In this document: piece after piece, positions 20,496 to 21,511 of the stretch
How the letters are laid out: each line of letters begins with the position of its first letter
Position numbering within the stretch: position 1 is the first letter of the stretch
From: an uncultured Eubacteriales bacterium
GTDB lineage: Bacteria > Bacillota > Clostridia > Christensenellales > Pumilibacteraceae
Direction of reading: 5' to 3'
Length of the DNA: 21,511 nucleotides
NCBI GenBank assembly: GCA_900553005.1
Contig: USBU01000004.1
Span: forward strand, 1 to 21,511
Program-made: the position numbers and the translations under genes
Notes under the pieces: generated by a model
What the model saw: only the letters and a program-made list of their open reading frames with translations
The model's database searches: none
What the model was told of the DNA's origin: nothing

Positions 20496-21511
20496 TCAAA
20501 AAAACGCCTTATATAGCGCGCGAATTGCCGTTTCGTATTTGGATTCGTCAACTCCGGCAATAATGTTGATTTCACGACAGCCTTGAATCAACATACGGAT
20601 ATTGACGTTATTGCGCGCAAGCGCGCCGCACATTTTTTCCGCTACCCCCAGCCCGTTATACATATTTCGTCCGACAACCGAAACAATGGCGAGGTTTTCT
20701 ATAATTTTTATTTCATCGGGCCGGATTTCTTTCTTTATTTCCTTTATGACCGCCGCCGTCGTCTCCTCGCCCATGTATTGCTTGGAAATCAGGAAATTGA
20801 CCGCGTCTATGCTTGACGGCATATGTTCAAACACTATGCCGTAATACTCAAGCACGGAAAGAATCTTGCGCACCGTGCTTTTCTGTAAATTCATTCCTAT
20901 CTTGTGAATCAACAGAACGACGAAATCTTTTTTTCCGATTATGCCGGTAACCGTATTTTTATCCGCAGCCTTTAATGAGGGATATATCATCGTTCCGCTG
21001 TTTTCGGTGCAGAAAGTATTTCTTACGTTGAGCGGAATTTTACTCTTTATCAGCGGACTCAGAGCGTCCGTATGCATAATGGAAGCTCCCAGATACGAAA
21101 GCTCACGCAATTCGCCGTAAGTCATATTTTCTATAACGTCCGCATCTTTTACAATGCGCGGATCCGCGTTAAGAATTCCGTTGACGTCAGTCCAATTTTC
21201 ATATAAATCAGCCTTAACCGCCGCGGCGACGATACTGCCGCTGATATCCGAGCCGCCTCGCGAAAATGCAGTAACCGCGCCCGTTTCGTCCGCGCCGTAA
21301 AATCCCGGAATGACCGCGCGCGACACCGTTTTCAGCCGCTTGCGGCACAGTCTTTGCGTAGTCTCGGCATCGTAACCTTCATATCGGTTAAAGCAGATAA
21401 GCTCTGTCGCGTCGATAAATTCAAAGCCTATTCTCCTTGCAAAAAACAATGCGGACAGATATTCCCCGCGCGAAAGACAAAAATCGCGTCTGCCGCTTTG
21501 CTCCATCGCCG
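20496..21511 (-). CDS. lysC: Aspartate kinase, 5' part outside the window
   Basis: This enzyme phosphorylates aspartate, the first step to lysine, threonine, methionine and diaminopimelate. About 337 residues are visible; the frame stays open to the right edge, so the ATG at 21506 is not taken as the start and about 100 N-terminal residues (including the KFGGTS box) are missing. What is visible is LSRGEYLSALF (compare SFGERLSA), FSRGGSDISGS, NWTDVNGILNADPRIV and YLGASIMHTDAL, all conserved in the kinase core, then two ACT domains (GIIGKKDFVVLLI... and NLAIVSVVGRNMYNGLGVA...), which in this family bind the feedback inhibitor. It ends 106 bp before the TPR gene, with no clear terminator between. 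Monofunctional, as no homoserine dehydrogenase part follows. Confidence 0.93.
   Translation of the reverse strand, partial: AMEQSGRRDFCLSRGEYLSALFFARRIGFEFIDATELICFNRYEGYDAETTQRLCRKRLKTVSRAVIPGFYGADETGAVTAFSRGGSDISGSIVAAAVKADLYENWTDVNGILNADPRIVKDADVIENMTYGELRELSYLGASIMHTDALSPLIKSKIPLNVRNTFCTENSGTMIYPSLKAADKNTVTGIIGKKDFVVLLIHKIGMNLQKSTVRKILSVLEYYGIVFEHMPSSIDAVNFLISKQYMGEETTAAVIKEIKKEIRPDEIKIIENLAIVSVVGRNMYNGLGVAEKMCGALARNNVNIRMLIQGCREINIIAGVDESKYETAIRALYKAFF

Overview
The window looks like a chromosomal stretch from a Gram-positive, Clostridia-like member of the Bacillota. This is inferred from strong AGGAGG-type ribosome binding sites, consensus sigma-A promoters, lipoproteins with Gram-positive-style lipoboxes, a MurG/MGDG-synthase-type glycosyltransferase, a Gram-positive-style UppP and a compact kdp operon. 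The exact lineage cannot be named from the sequence. There are no RNA genes, insertion sequences, CRISPR arrays or obvious phage genes. Base composition is moderate and looks even throughout (not computed).

Layout, left to right. (1) 2-205 (+) is the 3' end of a small Cro/C1-type HTH regulator, convergent with icd. (2) On the minus strand lie ddl (1613-2797) and icd (293-1495). icd encodes a eukaryote-like NADP isocitrate dehydrogenase; it has its own promoter, whose -35 box sits inside a long near-perfect dyad, and a terminator at 212-245. (3) A minus-strand surface-glycan operon runs from a perfect promoter at 9714-9686: a Wzz-like chain-length protein with a degenerate BY-kinase tail, a CapD/WbpM-type UDP-sugar 4,6-dehydratase, UppP, an O-antigen-ligase/Wzy-type membrane protein and an MGDG-synthase/MurG-type glycosyltransferase, ending in a clear intrinsic terminator at 2851-2822. 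Together these fit synthesis, polymerisation and length control of an undecaprenyl-linked surface polysaccharide, but an initiating phosphoglycosyl transferase and most sugar transferases are missing from the window. (4) A 454-bp divergent intergenic region carries two perfect TTGACA-17-TATAAT promoters. (5) On the plus strand are two tandem paralogous lipoproteins of identical length (588 aa) with WG-repeat-like segments, ending in a strong terminator at 13571-13605. (6) On the minus strand is a complete potassium-uptake operon: TPR protein - kdpF - kdpA - kdpB - kdpC - kdpD-like. Its promoter region has a good -10, a poor -35 and an upstream 11-bp-phased direct repeat. (7) The right edge cuts through an aspartate kinase (20496 to beyond 21511).

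The most unusual part is the kdp operon. Its KdpD-like protein keeps the N-terminal KdpD domain, a USP domain matching the published c-di-AMP-binding motif and the GAF domain, but lacks both the membrane block and the histidine kinase. A previously unfamiliar TPR protein overlaps kdpF by ATGA. Second is the glycan operon's Wzz-BY-kinase fusion, in which the P-loop appears lost. Third is the pair of lipoproteins with no known function.
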